This document shows, one piece after another, positions 21,411-34,030 of a DNA stretch of 64,000 bases; the first letter of the stretch is position 1, and each line of letters starts with the position of its first letter. A program made the position numbers and the translations under genes. The notes beneath the pieces are model-generated. The model saw nothing but the letters and a program-made list of their open reading frames with translations, had not been told where the DNA came from and searched no databases. The stretch comes from Zonotrichia leucophrys gambelii (taxonomy: Eukaryota > Chordata > Aves > Passeriformes > Passerellidae), in assembly GCF_028769735.1 (NCBI RefSeq), contig NC_088179.1, positions 5,464,001 to 5,528,000 on the forward strand. Reading direction: 5' to 3'.

Positions 21411-24400
21411 AGCCATTCCTCTAATTTCAGCCATTCAAAATTGAGGCTTTAGGGCTAAACTCAGCGGCTCCTTTGCATTCCAGAGCAGCATTGGCTTCTG
21501 CTCTCACTTCCATCAGGGTGCTCCATTTCCTCATGACCACGTTCAGGGACACGCATCCCCTCAGTATTCAATCTCCCTCCTCGTGTTTTCCAAGCAATCT
21601 CCTCTGTTTTCCTTTGCTCCCTGCCCCTGCAGCTCTCCGTTTACTCTGCCTGAATCCATTCTGGTCGAGGCAGGAGGAGCTATTCCCTTCTGTCAACACT
21701 GGCAGAGCAGAACAGATTCCACTCGCTCCATTCCCACTCCTGCTTCTCCCAAGATGGAAGTCATTCATTCACGGGCTAGAGAGACAACTGTATTCCTTCC
21801 TCTTCCTACTTATGGAATATTTTGACATTTCCCCATGTCTGTTTTGATTCAGTCCCATCTTTAAATAAATATCTGCCTTTCTCATGGGAAGAATTCCAGG
21901 AGCTCCTAGCCAGGATGCATCTTTCCAGCTGAGTTGCCTCTGTCGGGATATTGAGGAAACAGGGAGAGGTTTGGGGGGATTTTTTTGGGGAGTTAGGCAG
22001 AGCCACACCAGGGCAGCATCACAGAGGTCTGCACTCCCCATCCTCTGTGTTTGGTTATAATCTAACCAAAGACTTTCAGTGCTCAAGTAAAAAAGGAACA
22101 GCACAATTTTCCAAAGTGGGGCCAGGGAGGAATTCCTGGGTTTGATGGAATACTCTGCTAGGAAGCAACAATTGGAGGATTTTTCCAGCCATGAACAAAA
22201 GCAATTCCCAGACTTGGGGAAAGGTAGTTTATCTGGCTGTCCTTCTCAGCACTGTGCGTTTGGAATTTGGGAATTCCTGAATATTGCTAATGAGGTGCTT
22301 GGCTTCTACTGAGCAGGAGAGGGCTCTGCTTTTCCTTCAGCCAGAGATGCTTAGGCATCTCCTGGATCCCTGGAGGGATTTTCAAAGCCCATTTGAAGTG
22401 CAGAGGGCAGAAAAGTGTCGCTCATTGTCTCATCCAGGATGTCCTGTGAAAGCCAACCCAGCTGCCAGGTGGAAACCCTCTGGTGCTTTCTTCCCTTCCC
22501 ACATTTCTGGGCCAGGTATCCTGCAGAGAACCGGAGCATCAATTTGTGGCAGGCTGTGATTTGTTGTGAAAAAAGCCAAATACCCTTAAATACCTCAAAA
22601 GGTGGATCACAGACACCCTGTGGGATGTGGCCCTGTCACCACTGGTGGTTACTGCCACAGGGCAAAGCCCAAGGAGGAGTTTAGGAATACCCACAATTAC
22701 ACATCTCAGGGGACATCCAGCTGCAGGTGCAAAGCCTGGTGGGATGCTCCCTCCCTCTCATTTATGCCCTTCCCTGCCCTGGGCCGCCTGGGGAGTGCTG
22801 GTGCTCCTGGAGCCATGGCAATTCCCACCTCCCCAGGAGCTCCTCGCACCTTCTCATCACCTCATCAGCCCAGCCACGGGTGTGCTCCCCTCCCTCCGGC
22901 CCGGGGGATGCATTCCCCCTTCCCTGGGAAGGCTGGGGCTGTGCAGATGGGCTTTCATTCGTCTTTAAACCTGAGTTACACTGGTCTCATCAGAGCCGCA
23001 GGTCTGTACCCCATCTGGGAGCTTCCCAGATGGAAATCCAGTTTCAAATCCATAAGAAAATGAAATTATGAATGGCTTTGCACCAGGTTGTGGTCAGCGA
23101 TCCCTGGTGGTGCCGTGTATTTCAGGCTGTCTATTAAATACCTGAATTTTAGATAAAATCTCTGCTTTAATTATGGTGAGGTTATCACCTTGCTGTAAAG
23201 GTCTTTGAGCTTTCCCTGAAGCATCTGGCTGGGACTGGGTGGAGTTTTCCAGGCTCTTTCCAACACCCATGGGAAGCACAGAGCAGACAACAAAATGTTT
23301 TATGCATATTGACAAACAACCCTGTTTGAAATTCGTCTTGCTGCTTCCTAGGTGTCAGCACTCCTTATATTTAAAGAAAAAAGACATCCTTTCCCTCATT
23401 TGAACGTTGTTTTAGCCCTGTTTTCTTGCAGATTTTTATTTAAGGCAGGGTTGGATGGGTTTGAGGGAGCACATCTGGTTTGGGGTATCCAGACTGCTGA
23501 GGGATGCTCTTGGAGCAGTTTTTGAGTGCACACACCCAAAAATAAACCTTAGGGTGGGTTAGTCCATGGCATTCCCAGCCCACACAGCTCATGGCTGCCT
23601 GCCCAAGCTGTGCAGGAGGACACATGGCCCAGCTCATACCTTTTCCTGCCCTTCCCTTGCTGGAAGGAGCAGATCCTCAGTGGAGAGGAGGGTCTGGAGG
23701 AGGGCATGGGCACCTCTGGAATGTGCAGGGGGTGAGATGCACTCAACCCAACCAGCAGTACCTTGACACAGGCTAAAAGAGGGCAAAGAATTCCTTTAGG
23801 AAGCCCTCAAAAAGGGGGAGAAAGCCCCAGAGAACATTGGTGCTGGGATCCCAAATCCTGTGATTAACACAGGACCAGCAGTGGTTTTTCCAAGATTAAT
23901 TTCTCAAGGAGTGAAGAACCCTGTGGGTTCAAGGAACCTCATGCACACCCTTCCCCCTGTGTCCAGTATGGCCACCAGCCACCTTGTCCCACAATTTTGG
24001 CCATCTAGGGAGCCCTCATGGGCTCTGCTGGGCAGCATGGCCACGATCTCCCCTTGGGATGGAACATTCCTGGCTGTTCCTTGAGGCTGAGAGAGCTCTC
24101 TGTTAATGGCAGATTTTGGATGAGTCTAATTCCAGTGTTGTCTGCTCTTTGCAGCTGACTGCACAACAGTGACTGGGACACCTCTCAAGGTTTGGGAGTC
24201 CCTGCCTGGACTGAGAAACCCTTCCCTAGCCCAGGCAAAGAGATTCTGTGCTCCCAGACCCATGGTAAGCTGCTCGTAGCAGGTGACTCAACGTCACAGA
24301 AATCCACATAATTAATTCCTGTAGATCTAAACTGTTCTCCCAGTCTGGAACTAAGGTTGGGCTTAGCCATGCTTTAGCTCCATCAGGAGTTTAGAAAGTG

Positions 24401-25349
24401 AAGGGTTGTACTGTGAACCCCATGGCTCAGTGGGAGGGTCTCTTTACCCTTTTGCATTTTCAGACTCTGTGTAAATCATTTCTACATCAATTTTCCCTGA
24501 ATCCATGTAACAGAGCAAATTTGTCATTGCACTTTGTTGTGTTTTTATAAATCCATCTCTAAAGTATTTTTGCTATTGATGGTGATTCTTTGAGCAGCCC
24601 AAAATCTGCCTGAATTTATGACAGAGAGAGGGCTGGTTCTTCCCTCTCCCACCCAAACAACCCAACTCAAGCCAGCAGGAAGGAACAGCTTTAGCTGGAA
24701 ACTCTGCTGGGCTCAGCAGTGCTGCAGTCACTAATTCCAGGGGAGCTCATGCAACAAATAACAGGTTCCTTCTATTTTTTTTCCTTTTTAACTGGAAACT
24801 TAGGAGCAACAGGTCGGTGCTTCTCCTCACATATGCCTCCCATCGTTGCCTTTTGTTGTTTTGGCTGCAGCTTTCCTCGCAGGGCCCCGCGAGCTCACCG
24901 AGCAGCAGATGGCCTCCTCCTTGCTTCATTTCCAGCCCTCAGCTTTTCCCACACTAAACCAGACTTTTTCAGGCACTACTAATCCCCTGTGCCTGTCACT
25001 GCTGGAGAAAAGCATTAATAACTCCAGTTATCCTGGAAATATCTGTCACCCACATTTGTTTTGCGTTTCCCTTTGGGTAATCACGCTCCAGATCTAATTA
25101 CTGCCGAAATTTCTTTTTGCTGCCATGAGCAGCGTGGCTTGGGTTCCCTTCCAGGGCTGGGGGGAAGTTTGGCTCTGCCGATGGGGGCAGATCTGAGCTG
25201 ATTTACACCAGCTGAGGAGGGGCTGCTCCATCCTCATCCCGTGTGTGCCTTGGGGCTGTGGGGATGGATGTGATGGATGGCCCCAAAAACCACCCAAAAA
25301 CTATGCTCCTGCAGAGTGGGGAAACCCAGGAAAAGCAGGGGCAGACTTG
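21411..25349. other. Unique noncoding stretch, 3.9 kb
   Basis: No known repeat and no convincing exon. Several overlapping frames of 110-153 aa occur in the GC-rich part 22600-23070 on the same strand but in different frames, which argues against coding. Around 24870-24930 a CTGCAG followed by CpG-containing sequence superficially resembles an exon start, but the frame (AAAFLAGPRELTEQQ...) is unrecognised. Confidence 0.4.
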
Positions 25350-25865
25350 AGTTGCGTCAGGTAAATTAATCCACAAACATCAGAGGTTTATGTCCAAAAA
25401 GGAGACAGAGGAGTCCTGTTACTTTATTCCAATAAAGGGAGAGGCCATGGGGCATTCCCCTGGGATCTCTCAGGTTTTTGGAGGACACAGCCTCCTTTTT
25501 ATCCTGATTTCCCAGCCACATTTCCCTCACTCTTTCCCCACTGGCTGAGGTACTTGAGAGGTACAGACTTCCCAAAACACCTGATACCGAAGATTCCCCT
25601 CTAATGTATAACCCTCCCTTTTCATTTTTAATTCTTATGGAATTTAGGGGTTTTTCTTCCCCACTGTTTCTTTCATCTTTCAATGTCTAATGTCATTTAT
25701 CAGCAAACCTAAAGTTTATTTGTAAAAGCAAATATCTTTTTCCATTCACCAGTCAGTGGAATCCTTCCCATTGTTTCTTTTGTCCCCCCAGTACTGGTTT
25801 TATCTACCAGCAGACCCACAGCTTGTTTGGAAACACAAATCTGCTATTCCTCTCGGTTGGGATGG
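25350..25865 (-). mobile_element. Probable solo LTR of a songbird endogenous retrovirus (family C)
   Basis: On the minus strand a TATA-like GGATAAAAAGG (plus 25495-25505) is followed about 75 bp later by an AATAAA signal (plus TTTATT near 25421). That is the usual U3-R spacing of an LTR. The U3-side part contains a diverged tandem duplication (25661-25740 and 25768-25850). The sequence also resembles LTRs I associate with songbird genomes. Boundaries are approximate and no target-site duplication was found. Confidence 0.5.
25661..25850. repeat. Diverged tandem duplication, period about 107 bp
   Basis: The two units share 'CCAYTGTTTCTTT', a TTATC(TAC)CAGCARACC block and 'TTTGxAAAxxCAAAT', at roughly 65% identity by eye. 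It lies within the probable LTR U3. Confidence 0.6.
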
Positions 25866-25979
25866 GTGAATTTAGGATGAATTGTTGGAAGAGCAAAGAG
25901 AAAGGAAAAAAATGGGTTTTCATCCTCTCTCCTCTGGCAAGGAGCCAGAGCCAGCCCTGTGACAGCAGCGACATGGGTT

Positions 25980-26300
25980 CGGTGACACGGGGCGGGCGCG
26001 TCTCCCATTGTCACACACATCAGTGAGGGTGGCACTTGGGAGCCACCGTGACAAGGACACAGCCAGACTGGCTGGGTTTCCCTCCTCCTCCTCCTCCTCC
26101 TCCTCCTCCTCCTGGTGGGCTGCCTCCCATCAGGGCTGGGCTTTGGAGATGCTCAGCAGAGCAGATGGCGAATCCCCGAGTCCCCAGGGAAGCAGCGCCG
26201 GCTGCCCCGCAGGTTTCCAGCCAGGTTTCATGGATCAGCAGTGACACACGGAGAGGAGACAGCTCCTCCCCACCTGCCACCGACAGGGAGCCGTGGCACC
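25980..26300. other. CpG-enriched stretch around a (TCC)n tract
   Basis: About a dozen CpGs, for example in 'GACACGGGGCGGGCGCG' and 'GCAGCGCCGGCTGCCCCGCAGG'. The plus frame through it carries a run of prolines from the (TCC)n tract. No domain recognised. Possibly a weak CpG island. Confidence 0.35.
26078..26113. repeat. (CCT)n microsatellite
   Basis: About eleven CCT units in an uninterrupted pyrimidine run of 36 bp. The poly-proline and poly-glycine peptides in the overlapping frames come from this repeat. Confidence 0.95.
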
Positions 26301-27637
26301 GTCCCCTGGGAGCATCCTGGTACCCACAGCTCGGGAGCTGCCAGCACTGGTCAGACTGGGAGAATGAAACCTCAGCCTACACTCTGAATAAAGGGGTGGA
26401 AAGGATGGAAGTCACTGGGTCTGGCATAAGGGGAACAAGGGGATCGAGCAGGGCTGGGAAGGTGGCAGGGCCAGGGTGGCTCTGGTTTTATCCATAATTC
26501 ACTCACACAGCTGGGACCAGGATGGGTTCAGGAGCAAACCAAACAGGACCATTGGGAATGGCCATGGGAAAGCCCCTGGCACCAGGATGAGCACAGGTTA
26601 TGGCTCCTAACAGAGGGAAGTGGGGCAAGGAGCACACACATGAGCAAAATCCCCCAGTTATCCCAGAGGAAGCAGGACTGATGGCATCATGTGACCCCAA
26701 AGAGACTCAGGAACAACCAACCCCAGCACCGGGGCTGGAAATCTGCAACAAGAACCTCCAACAATCTTAAATCAATGGATTTGGGATCTTTCCTGGCTTA
26801 GCTTTAGCAGCTGAGGCCGTGGAAGAGAATTGATGTCCTGGACAAAGCTCAACCAATCATTTCCACCCAGAGAGAGGCAGAAGAAATTGATATGTTAACC
26901 ACAAGAAGGAAGAGGGAAGGACTGGGTTTTGCTCGGTTTGCTCCCCAGCAGTACCCAGGACATGAATGGAGAGAAAGGGGCTGTTAAAAAATGCAAGGAA
27001 TGAGGAAACAAAGGAGAGACAAGATGTCTTTTCTTTTTTCCTTAATTAATCTTGGGAGGTGATGACAGCAGAGGATGAGGAATGGGAAGTAAATGTTCTG
27101 CTAACAGCCTTTCATAGAGATCCCTGCCTTTGACAAATGAGCTGGAAGCCACAGGCCTGGAACCAGAGCTCTGCCAGCACATCGGGGAGAATCCAGCGGT
27201 CAGAGCCTTGGAGAAAAGGGTTGGGAGGGGAAAACCACTCAGATCCACTCTGCCTGCTCGGGACTTTCTCAATTATTTGCTGTTCTGCTGCCTTTGCTGC
27301 ATGTCTGAGGCTACCTCTGCTCCATCCACCCCTCCTGTGCCATAGGAGATGCCTTTAACTGGAATTTTAGCACCCAGAGCCCCCAGATCTGACCAAAACT
27401 TCAGTGCTCCACCACTAGTGCTGGATCCAGGATCTATCTTGCACCTTTTTATTTTATTGCTCTGGAAAAATTTCTTGATTTTTTTTTTGTGCTTTTATCC
27501 CAGGCTACATCAGAGAGGTCTCATGAGGGTAAATATAGGAAAGGCTGGGAATGTATTAAAGGTGGACAGCAGCAATTGCAACATTTTGTGGGACAAAATA
27601 AGAAGGAAGAAATAGAAGAAGCAAACAGAAGAATGGG
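26301..27637. other. Unique noncoding stretch
   Basis: Nothing recognisable as a gene or known repeat. Mixed composition, becoming A-rich towards the pentamer array on the right. Confidence 0.4.
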
Positions 27638-27812
27638 AATTAAACAGAACAGAATGGAAGAAAGAAGAACAGAACAGAACAGAACAGAATAGGATATAAA
27701 ATAAACAGAATTAGAATAGAATAGAACAGAATAGAATAGAATAGAATAGAATAGAATAGAATAGAATAGAATAGAAAAAAAATAGCCTAGAAAAATAGAG
27801 TAGAATAAGAAT
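27638..27812. repeat. (AGAAC)n / (AGAAT)n pentamer microsatellite
   Basis: It begins as AGAAC units (27645-27690), passes through a degenerate zone, and continues as roughly ten clean AGAAT units to 27775, with decayed copies to about 27812. The change of unit along the array suggests successive expansions. Confidence 0.9.
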
Positions 27813-28391
27813 AATTAAAAGACTTTTTCAACACAGTAATCCTACATTTGGGAGGGATTGTCTTTTAATTTTGTCATCGTAGTATTTCTGGCATTTTGTT
27901 CCAAGACCTGAACAGAATTTTGTGTTTTTTTATTTTTGCTTGGATTCTGATTATTCCTCAGCAAATTAGGGCTGAAGCTGGCAGTGATCACCTGAGAGCA
28001 GCTGGAGACACGGAGCTCTAATTCCCCTGGGACAATCCCAGCTATAAACTTTATTGCCCTATAAAGAGGAACCTGCAGCATCAGAGGCTTTTCAGGGATC
28101 AATAAAATCAACGTTAACTAAATTGTCAGCAGCCACTGTCCCCTCCCCCAGCCTGCTCTGCTGTTCTGTTCCAATTAGGCTAAACTGGGGCTCTGGATTT
28201 TGGGTGGGAGCCAAACTGTCAATTCCATAATCGGTTATGAACAATGTAAGCAATGTCTGCCTAATCTGTAAACGACTAACTCGTCTGAGAGGCTCCTGTA
28301 ATGATGCTAAAACAACCATTGGCTTGGGAATTATTCGTGTCTGGAAGGAGGTGGGGGGGGAAATATTCCCCCTTGGGAACTGTTGATCGGA
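27813..28391. other. Unique stretch with a candidate conserved noncoding element
   Basis: Positions 28040-28340 are AT-rich and non-repetitive, with 'GATCAATAAAATCAACGTTAAC', 'CCAATTAGGCTAAAC' and 'ATCGGTTATGAACAATG' (the last a SOX-like AACAATG). This appearance is typical of conserved noncoding DNA. It is an inference from composition only. Confidence 0.35.
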
Positions 28392-28530
28392 AAATCCCAG
28401 AATGATTTGGGTTAGAAGAGACATTAAATGTTGTCTTGTTCCACCTCCTGCCATGGCAGGGACAACTTCCACTATGCCAGGTTGTTCCGAGACCATCCAA
28501 CCTGGTTCTGGCAGTTTAAGCAACTTCAGA
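28392..28530 (-). mobile_element. CR1 LINE fragment, 3' end
   Basis: 'ATCCCAGAATGATTTGGG' through 'CCTGCCATGGCAGGGACAACTTCC' and 'ACCATCCAACCTGG'. Decays after 'TTAAGCAACTTCAG'. Confidence 0.9.
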
Positions 28531-31012
28531 ACCCTCTGCAATCTCTTTTCTTAGGGTAAATAGGAAGGAAATGCAGAGGGGGAAAGGGGGAAATTCAAGG
28601 AGGGCTGGATTTCAGGTATTTTTGGGGACACAGCTTGGTGCCCTGTATTCTGTAAATAGGGTGGGAGCAGAGCTGGGGCACCCAGGGGCTGTTTGGCATT
28701 GGGTGTGGGTGAAGTACCTGGGATAAATCCTTCATCCATCAGGATGACCAGGAATGTGTCAGCCACTCCAAACACCAGAATATTCAAGTGGAGGCAGCCA
28801 GGAATTCCCTGCAGAGAAGGAACTGCAGGACACACAAAGGACCCACCACATCGGGCATCATTTACCAGGTGTGAGAAGGGGCTGTGGAATGCAGACATCT
28901 CCTGAGGAATGAGAGCCCTGCTGGTGAGGGGCAGAGGGAAAAGGGGAAAGAAAACCAAGGAAATCCCACTGACCCCAAGGTCTCTCCATGGCAAGGCCCT
29001 GTCTGCAAACTGAGCAGCAAAACCAGCCTGTGGAAACCACAGGAGCTGCCTGGCACGAGAGTAAGGCCAGAAGCACAATTTTGGGGGATTTGGGAGGAAA
29101 TTCCACAATATGAGAGAGCTGAGGTCTGAGCTTCCACACAGTCAGTGGCAATGGGAGGGTGAGTTTTTGGGAAGAACACCTGATTTTTCCCCTGCTCACT
29201 GCACATGAAATTCCAGGAGGATTTCCCAAACGGTAAATCCATCATTTCCCCTGGAACACATCTCCAAGGCTCCCCTTTCTTCATCTCCAGCAGCACAGGT
29301 AAGAATAGCAACGATAAAAAATTAAAAGCTACAATAAACATTATTGATGCCATCCCTAACGAGGCAGAGGGAGAGAAGGAAGAAGAGGAGAGGATGCTGA
29401 GGTGATAAATATGGTGTGTCAGCCATAAATTACAGCCGTCATTAGGCTCCTACAGTGGGGCCTGACAAATTGTTTTGGGGAAGTGCAGGCTGAGCTGCAC
29501 CTTCCAGCCTCACTCAGCTATTCTGCACCTTAAAAGAAAAAAAAATCAATCCAATCGATTCTGTATCAATCTGAGATACAGCTGGAATTGTGCTGCTGTT
29601 GCTCCCTGACCTGCTGGACTCCTTGGGAAGAATGAGGGCTGTTTGCAGTGGCACTGGGCTGGGTTTGATGGAGGAAGGCTGCAGGGCTTGCTGCAGGTCC
29701 CAGCTGGGTTTGCTGGGTGCTCACTTCTCCCAGTTCCAGGATTTGTGCTGTTTTTTCCCTAAAGGATGGGCTTTTCTGTGGTTGGATGGGGATGATACCC
29801 AGACGGGCCCTTTCAGCACCCAAATCTGAGGGGTGGGAGCTGTCTCAGGTGGTGCTGTGCTGATGAGGGGACAGCAGCTGGTCCTGGAATTCCCAATTCC
29901 GATGGCTGGATGGCCATATGTGACCCTCTGGTGGTACAGGATGTGCACCCACCTCCTCCAGAAATTTTGTAATTCCAACCCCTTCTTCCCAACCTGATCC
30001 CAACTCATGGTTAATAAGGAGGGCTTTGATGCCCTCAGGGTGATCCCACCTTTCTCTGTGCACAGAGACCACCGTGGATTTTGAGCTTCCAGCTCTCCAT
30101 GCTCTCCTACCCCAGCTCTGAGCTTCATCCACCCCCAACCCTTCCCACCCCTGCAGCTCCCAGGTGTTTTGTGTGAAGCAACAACTCCTGCACAGCCAAA
30201 AGCACCCCAGGATTGCCCCCACCCCACACCTTATAGACCTCAACTTGCAGGAAAACAGAGCAAAGGGGGAAAATCCATGTGCAGGTGTGGTCTTCACAAA
30301 AGCCGTTCATCCCAGGGCTCTTCCCAACAGGCCCTGAATGAGATTCCTGCAGTGCATGATTTGTTTTGTGCTTCTCCTGCTGGCTCAGATGAATCTCTGC
30401 TCCTGAGGTAGTGGTGTCATCTCTGGGAGATGTACAGCAGCAGGAACCACGGAGCCCCATCAATTGGAGACAATTCCTGAACCATCCATCTTCCTTCCCA
30501 CTCTCCATCCCCTCTCCTCTCCTCAGGACAAGGCCAGGCCCTGCAGGCACTGCTGCAGCCCCTGCTTGGTAGACTAATAAATATTAAAAACCTTTCAGGA
30601 TTGGAAAAACAGAGGGATTCTGGTGCTCCAGAGCAATTTGCTTTCTGCTGCTTTCCTTCCTTGTGCTTGGCTGAAGGAGCAGGATCATGATCCTTGGTGA
30701 AATGCTACATTCCTAATTTTTTTTTTTTTTTCCTGTGGCAGGCTTTTCTGGGGGGGAAAAAACCCCAAATAAAACAAAACAGTTTTGAGTATCTTATTGC
30801 AACAGCTGGACTAAAGGGCTGGGGCTTCAGAGGAGGGAGCAAATGCAGGATGATGGGATTTAATTAGGATGTGCATGTGGATGCAGGGATGGAACAGGAG
30901 CAGGATGCACTTGATGCAAAACCATCCTGCACAATGGTCTCAGACCTGTCCCCTCTGATCCCTGATATATACCTGAAATATTATATAACAAATGAGACAT
31001 GATAAATGAAAC
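28531..31012. other. Unique noncoding stretch
   Basis: No gene recognised. Positions 29300-29470 ('ACGATAAAAAATTAAAAGC', 'GGTGATAAATATGG', 'CAGCCATAAATTACAGCC') look enhancer-like. Minus frames of 163-185 aa at 28551-29353 overlap each other in different frames and show no domain. A T run lies at 30719-30731. Confidence 0.4.
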
Positions 31013-31066
31013 AGCATAAAAGCACTAAGGTTGGAAAAGACCTCCAAGATCATCAGGCCCAACCTT
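31013..31066 (-). mobile_element. CR1 LINE fragment, 3' terminal remnant
   Basis: About 50 bp: 'AAGCACTAAGGTTGGAAAAG', 'ACCTCCAAGATCATCAGGCCCAACC'. It ends at the adjoining microsatellite. Confidence 0.85.
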
Positions 31067-31070
31067 CAAA

Positions 31071-31116
31071 TCTGTGTGTATATATATGTCTGTCTTTATC
31101 CACACACACACACACA
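31071..31116. repeat. (TG)n(TA)n and (CA)n microsatellites
   Basis: TGTGTGTATATATATG followed after 13 bp by eight CA units (31101-31116). The TG and CA halves are complementary, so the region could form a small hairpin. Confidence 0.9.
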
Positions 31117-32867
31117 AAACGTACAACTAGAAATAGACAGGCAGGTAGATATATTGCCCCTGGAAACAAAATGAAAGCTTGCAGGAGCCAGGAACACCAC
31201 AATTTATTATTTATGGAGCCCAAGATGTGACAAGCCATGCACAGGCCTGGCAGCAGCAGCAGCCTCTCCCTTCAGGACTTCAGGAGCTTGCTCAGGCACA
31301 GACAAACTGGAGGGAGAGCCCAGAGGGCTGCAGGGAGCCACTTAAGGCTGGCTGGAGGAAGGGGATGAGGCTTTGGCACTCCCAAAAATCCAGCTGTTCC
31401 CTAAGTGCCCTGTCTGCACTCATCAGTGTAAGGCAGCATCACCCGTGGTGTCGCTCCATCATCCCCAGCGCTGCCAGATGCTGCTGTCACAGGACACCAG
31501 GAGGGTGACAGCACTTGGAGGAGGACACGTCCCCTGTGGAAAGCTGTCACCTGCAGGTCCCCTCACCCAGAGCAGGCAGCCACCCCCAAAGGATAGCAAA
31601 AGGGCACCATTTCTCTGGTATTAATTCTGAAAGCTGCCTGGGCTCGGCTCAGCGCCTGCCTGTCTCTGTCTGTTTGCCTCTGCTCAGAAGATGCATTACT
31701 TTGATGGATTTGTGTAATTTTTTCAAGTGCTTCGGGTGACAAACAATAAAACACACTTCACACTCAGCTCTGAGGGGCTGGGGGAGCAGGGACACTGCAG
31801 AGGGGATTTCTCCCAGGAAAAGCTCATTTTGGGCAGGGCAGCTCTCCAGGTGCCAGCAGGGAAAGCCCTGCAGGGCCATGGGAATTTGGGGGTTTCCTTG
31901 ATGGGATGGGAAGGGCAAGGCCATGGGTGTGAGCAGAGCTGCTGAGCCTCCAAAATTCAATCCAGCACTGCATTTCTTCAGCTGCAGCACAGCAAACAGA
32001 TGTGTTGGGATAAAGGGTTAGGATTGGGATCAGGGCATCACAGAGAAAGAGGAACAAGGGAATGCAGGTATAAGTTGATCCTGGTGACTCATGGACACTG
32101 CTGAGTGTTTCCAAAAGGGAAGGATTTCATCCTGAGCATCAGGTGATCATCTCTGCCAGGAATTCCTGCGCTCAGAAGGAATAAATTATTCCAGATTGAG
32201 CCAGACAAGCTCAATCAGTCTTGGTAACAGAAGCCTGGGATTTATGTCCATGAGGATCACAGACAAGGGAGAGCAGCACAGCTTTGGAAAGCTCTTATCT
32301 CTGGAGATACTGGACTCAGGCCACACCAGCAGCTCAGTGCCATGGCACCTGTGCCAGGTGGCTGGAGTGGGGACAGGGACAGGGACAGGGACAGGGCTGG
32401 TACCAAGACAAGGTCAAGAAGAGTCAAGAGTTAAGTCCATGGGGCTCTGGCTGAGGTCACTTGAATGGTGTTTTTTGGTCTTAAATGGTTCATGGTGCCC
32501 TGGAGAGGTGGAGGGGAAGGGCCTGGGAAGTGGCTTCCTGCAGCAGAGCCTTCCTAGTGCTCCAGCCATGCCTCAGTTCCAGCTGGGATCTTTGGCTGGG
32601 TTGCCAGGTGCTGGGGTTGGTGTGGAGAAAACAGGCTGGGATACTTGTCCAGCTTTGTCCTGCACCTTCCCAGATCCTCAGGCCTGGAATTAAACTTCCT
32701 GTGCAATGCTGGGTAGTGCCAGGTCTGGGATGGCTCGTGGCAAAGCAATCTCCTCACGGAGCTGAACCTGAGGTTCACCCAGATCTCCCTGGTACCCCAA
32801 CACAGCCCAGGTGCTCTGCAGGCTGCCCACACATCTGTGGCCATTTGGGTGGGCACTGGGGAGCTCT
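31117..32867. other. Unique noncoding stretch
   Basis: No gene or known repeat other than the hexamer array at 32369. The 165-aa plus frame from 32196 includes the hexamer-encoded GTGTGTG and has no domain. Confidence 0.4.
32369..32396. repeat. (GGGACA)n short tandem repeat
   Basis: Four and a half copies of GGGACA. Confidence 0.95.
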
Positions 32868-32985
32868 CATGGAATCGTAGGGGCTGAAAAAGCCCTCTGG
32901 GATCATTGATTCCAACACTAACCCAGCACTGCCAGGTCCACCACTAAACATGTGCCTAAGCAGCACATCTACAATTCCATGTGCA
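32868..32985 (-). mobile_element. CR1 LINE fragment, 3' end, older subfamily
   Basis: 'CATGGAATCGTAGGGGCTG', 'ACACTAACCCAGCACTGCCAGG', 'CCACCACTAAACATGTGCCTAAG' and 'CACATCTACA' follow the consensus of the older CR1 type. Stops at 'ATTCCATGTGCA'. Confidence 0.9.
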
Positions 32986-33838
32986 TTCCAGAATAAGATG
33001 ACGATGGAGAGGTCAATATCTCCCAAAATCATCCCAAGGGAAGCAGAAGATGAATGCAGAAGGAGACTGAAGGGGAAGACACTCCTAAAAGCTCTGATGG
33101 GTTGGCAGCCACCACCACCTTCATGAGAGAAGAGAGTCTCCATCTCCACCCAGGCTGTGTGCTCTGAATTCCCAGAGATTACTCTGCCTGGATATTTGCA
33201 TCCAAATTGTGGCACACAGAGGAACATCCCAGGCACCAAAGCTGCTCAGGTGCAGAGCATCAGCTACAAGTTTGGGCAGTGCCTAAAAGCAGACAAGGAC
33301 AAAGTCAGGAGAAGTGTTTGTTTGGGCCTCACCCCTCATGAAATAAAATGCAATAACTAAGCAGAGTGGGAAGGAAAGGCACTAACAGCCTGGATTTATC
33401 CAGCTTTGGGAGAAAAATCTCTGCTGCTGACCTGTGGATGAAAGTGCAGATAACTGTTTTAGTTTTCACTGGGGAGAGCCTCAGTTCTAGCCTGAAAAAA
33501 CCCATTTCTGCTCCTCGGGGAATGAGCTGGGCCTTGATCTATAGCTCCAGCTCCCAAAGAGCAAATGAAACACTTTCTCTTTTCATCCACATCCCTAAAG
33601 GACTCACCACCATGAAAAATGGGAGGAACTCCCTCAGAGGGAGATTACACACAATTCCCATCAATCAAGATTCTGCAGTGCTGGCACAGATGTGGTGCCA
33701 AGTGTCCTGCCCTGAGGCTCTCACAGAATGGGGTGGCAAGGACATGGGGAAGGGCAGGGAGGAACATCCCATGCCAGAAGGGGGGGAAGAGGGAAGGAGG
33801 GAAGGGCAAGAGGGGAGGAACAAGGGGGAGAGGGAAGC
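32986..33838. other. Unique noncoding stretch
   Basis: No gene recognised. The 304-aa plus frame that starts at 33366 gets its length from the purine tract (long arginine run) and is not accepted as a gene. Confidence 0.45.
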
Positions 33839-34030
33839 AGAAAAGAGGAGAAGGGAAGGAGAAAGAGAAGGAGAAAGGGGAAGGAGAAGGGAGAAGGAGA
33901 AGGAGAAGGAGAAAAGGAGAAGGAGAAGGGGGAGAAGGAGAAGGAGAAGGAGAAGGAGAAGGAGAAGGAGAAGGAGAAGGAGAAGGAGAAGGAGAAGGAG
34001 AAGGAGAAGGAGAAGGAGAAGGAGAAGGGA
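33839..34030 (+). repeat. 192-bp uninterrupted purine tract, mainly (GGAGAA)n
   Basis: No pyrimidine occurs on the plus strand between 33839 and 34030. The left part is irregular (AGGAGAAGGG, AAAGAGAAGG). From about 33931 on it is a clean (GGAGAA)16-17 array. It is preceded by a purine-rich but interrupted zone from 33773. Polypurine of this length with mirror symmetry can adopt intramolecular triplex (H-DNA) structures. Long frames in all registers are artefacts. Confidence 0.97.

Noticed and set aside
23440..23520. Possible plus-strand CR1 piece (GGCAGGGTTGGATGGGTTTG)
   Set aside because: Only about 20 bp resemble CR1 (AGGTTGGATGGG). The following sequence does not continue the match.
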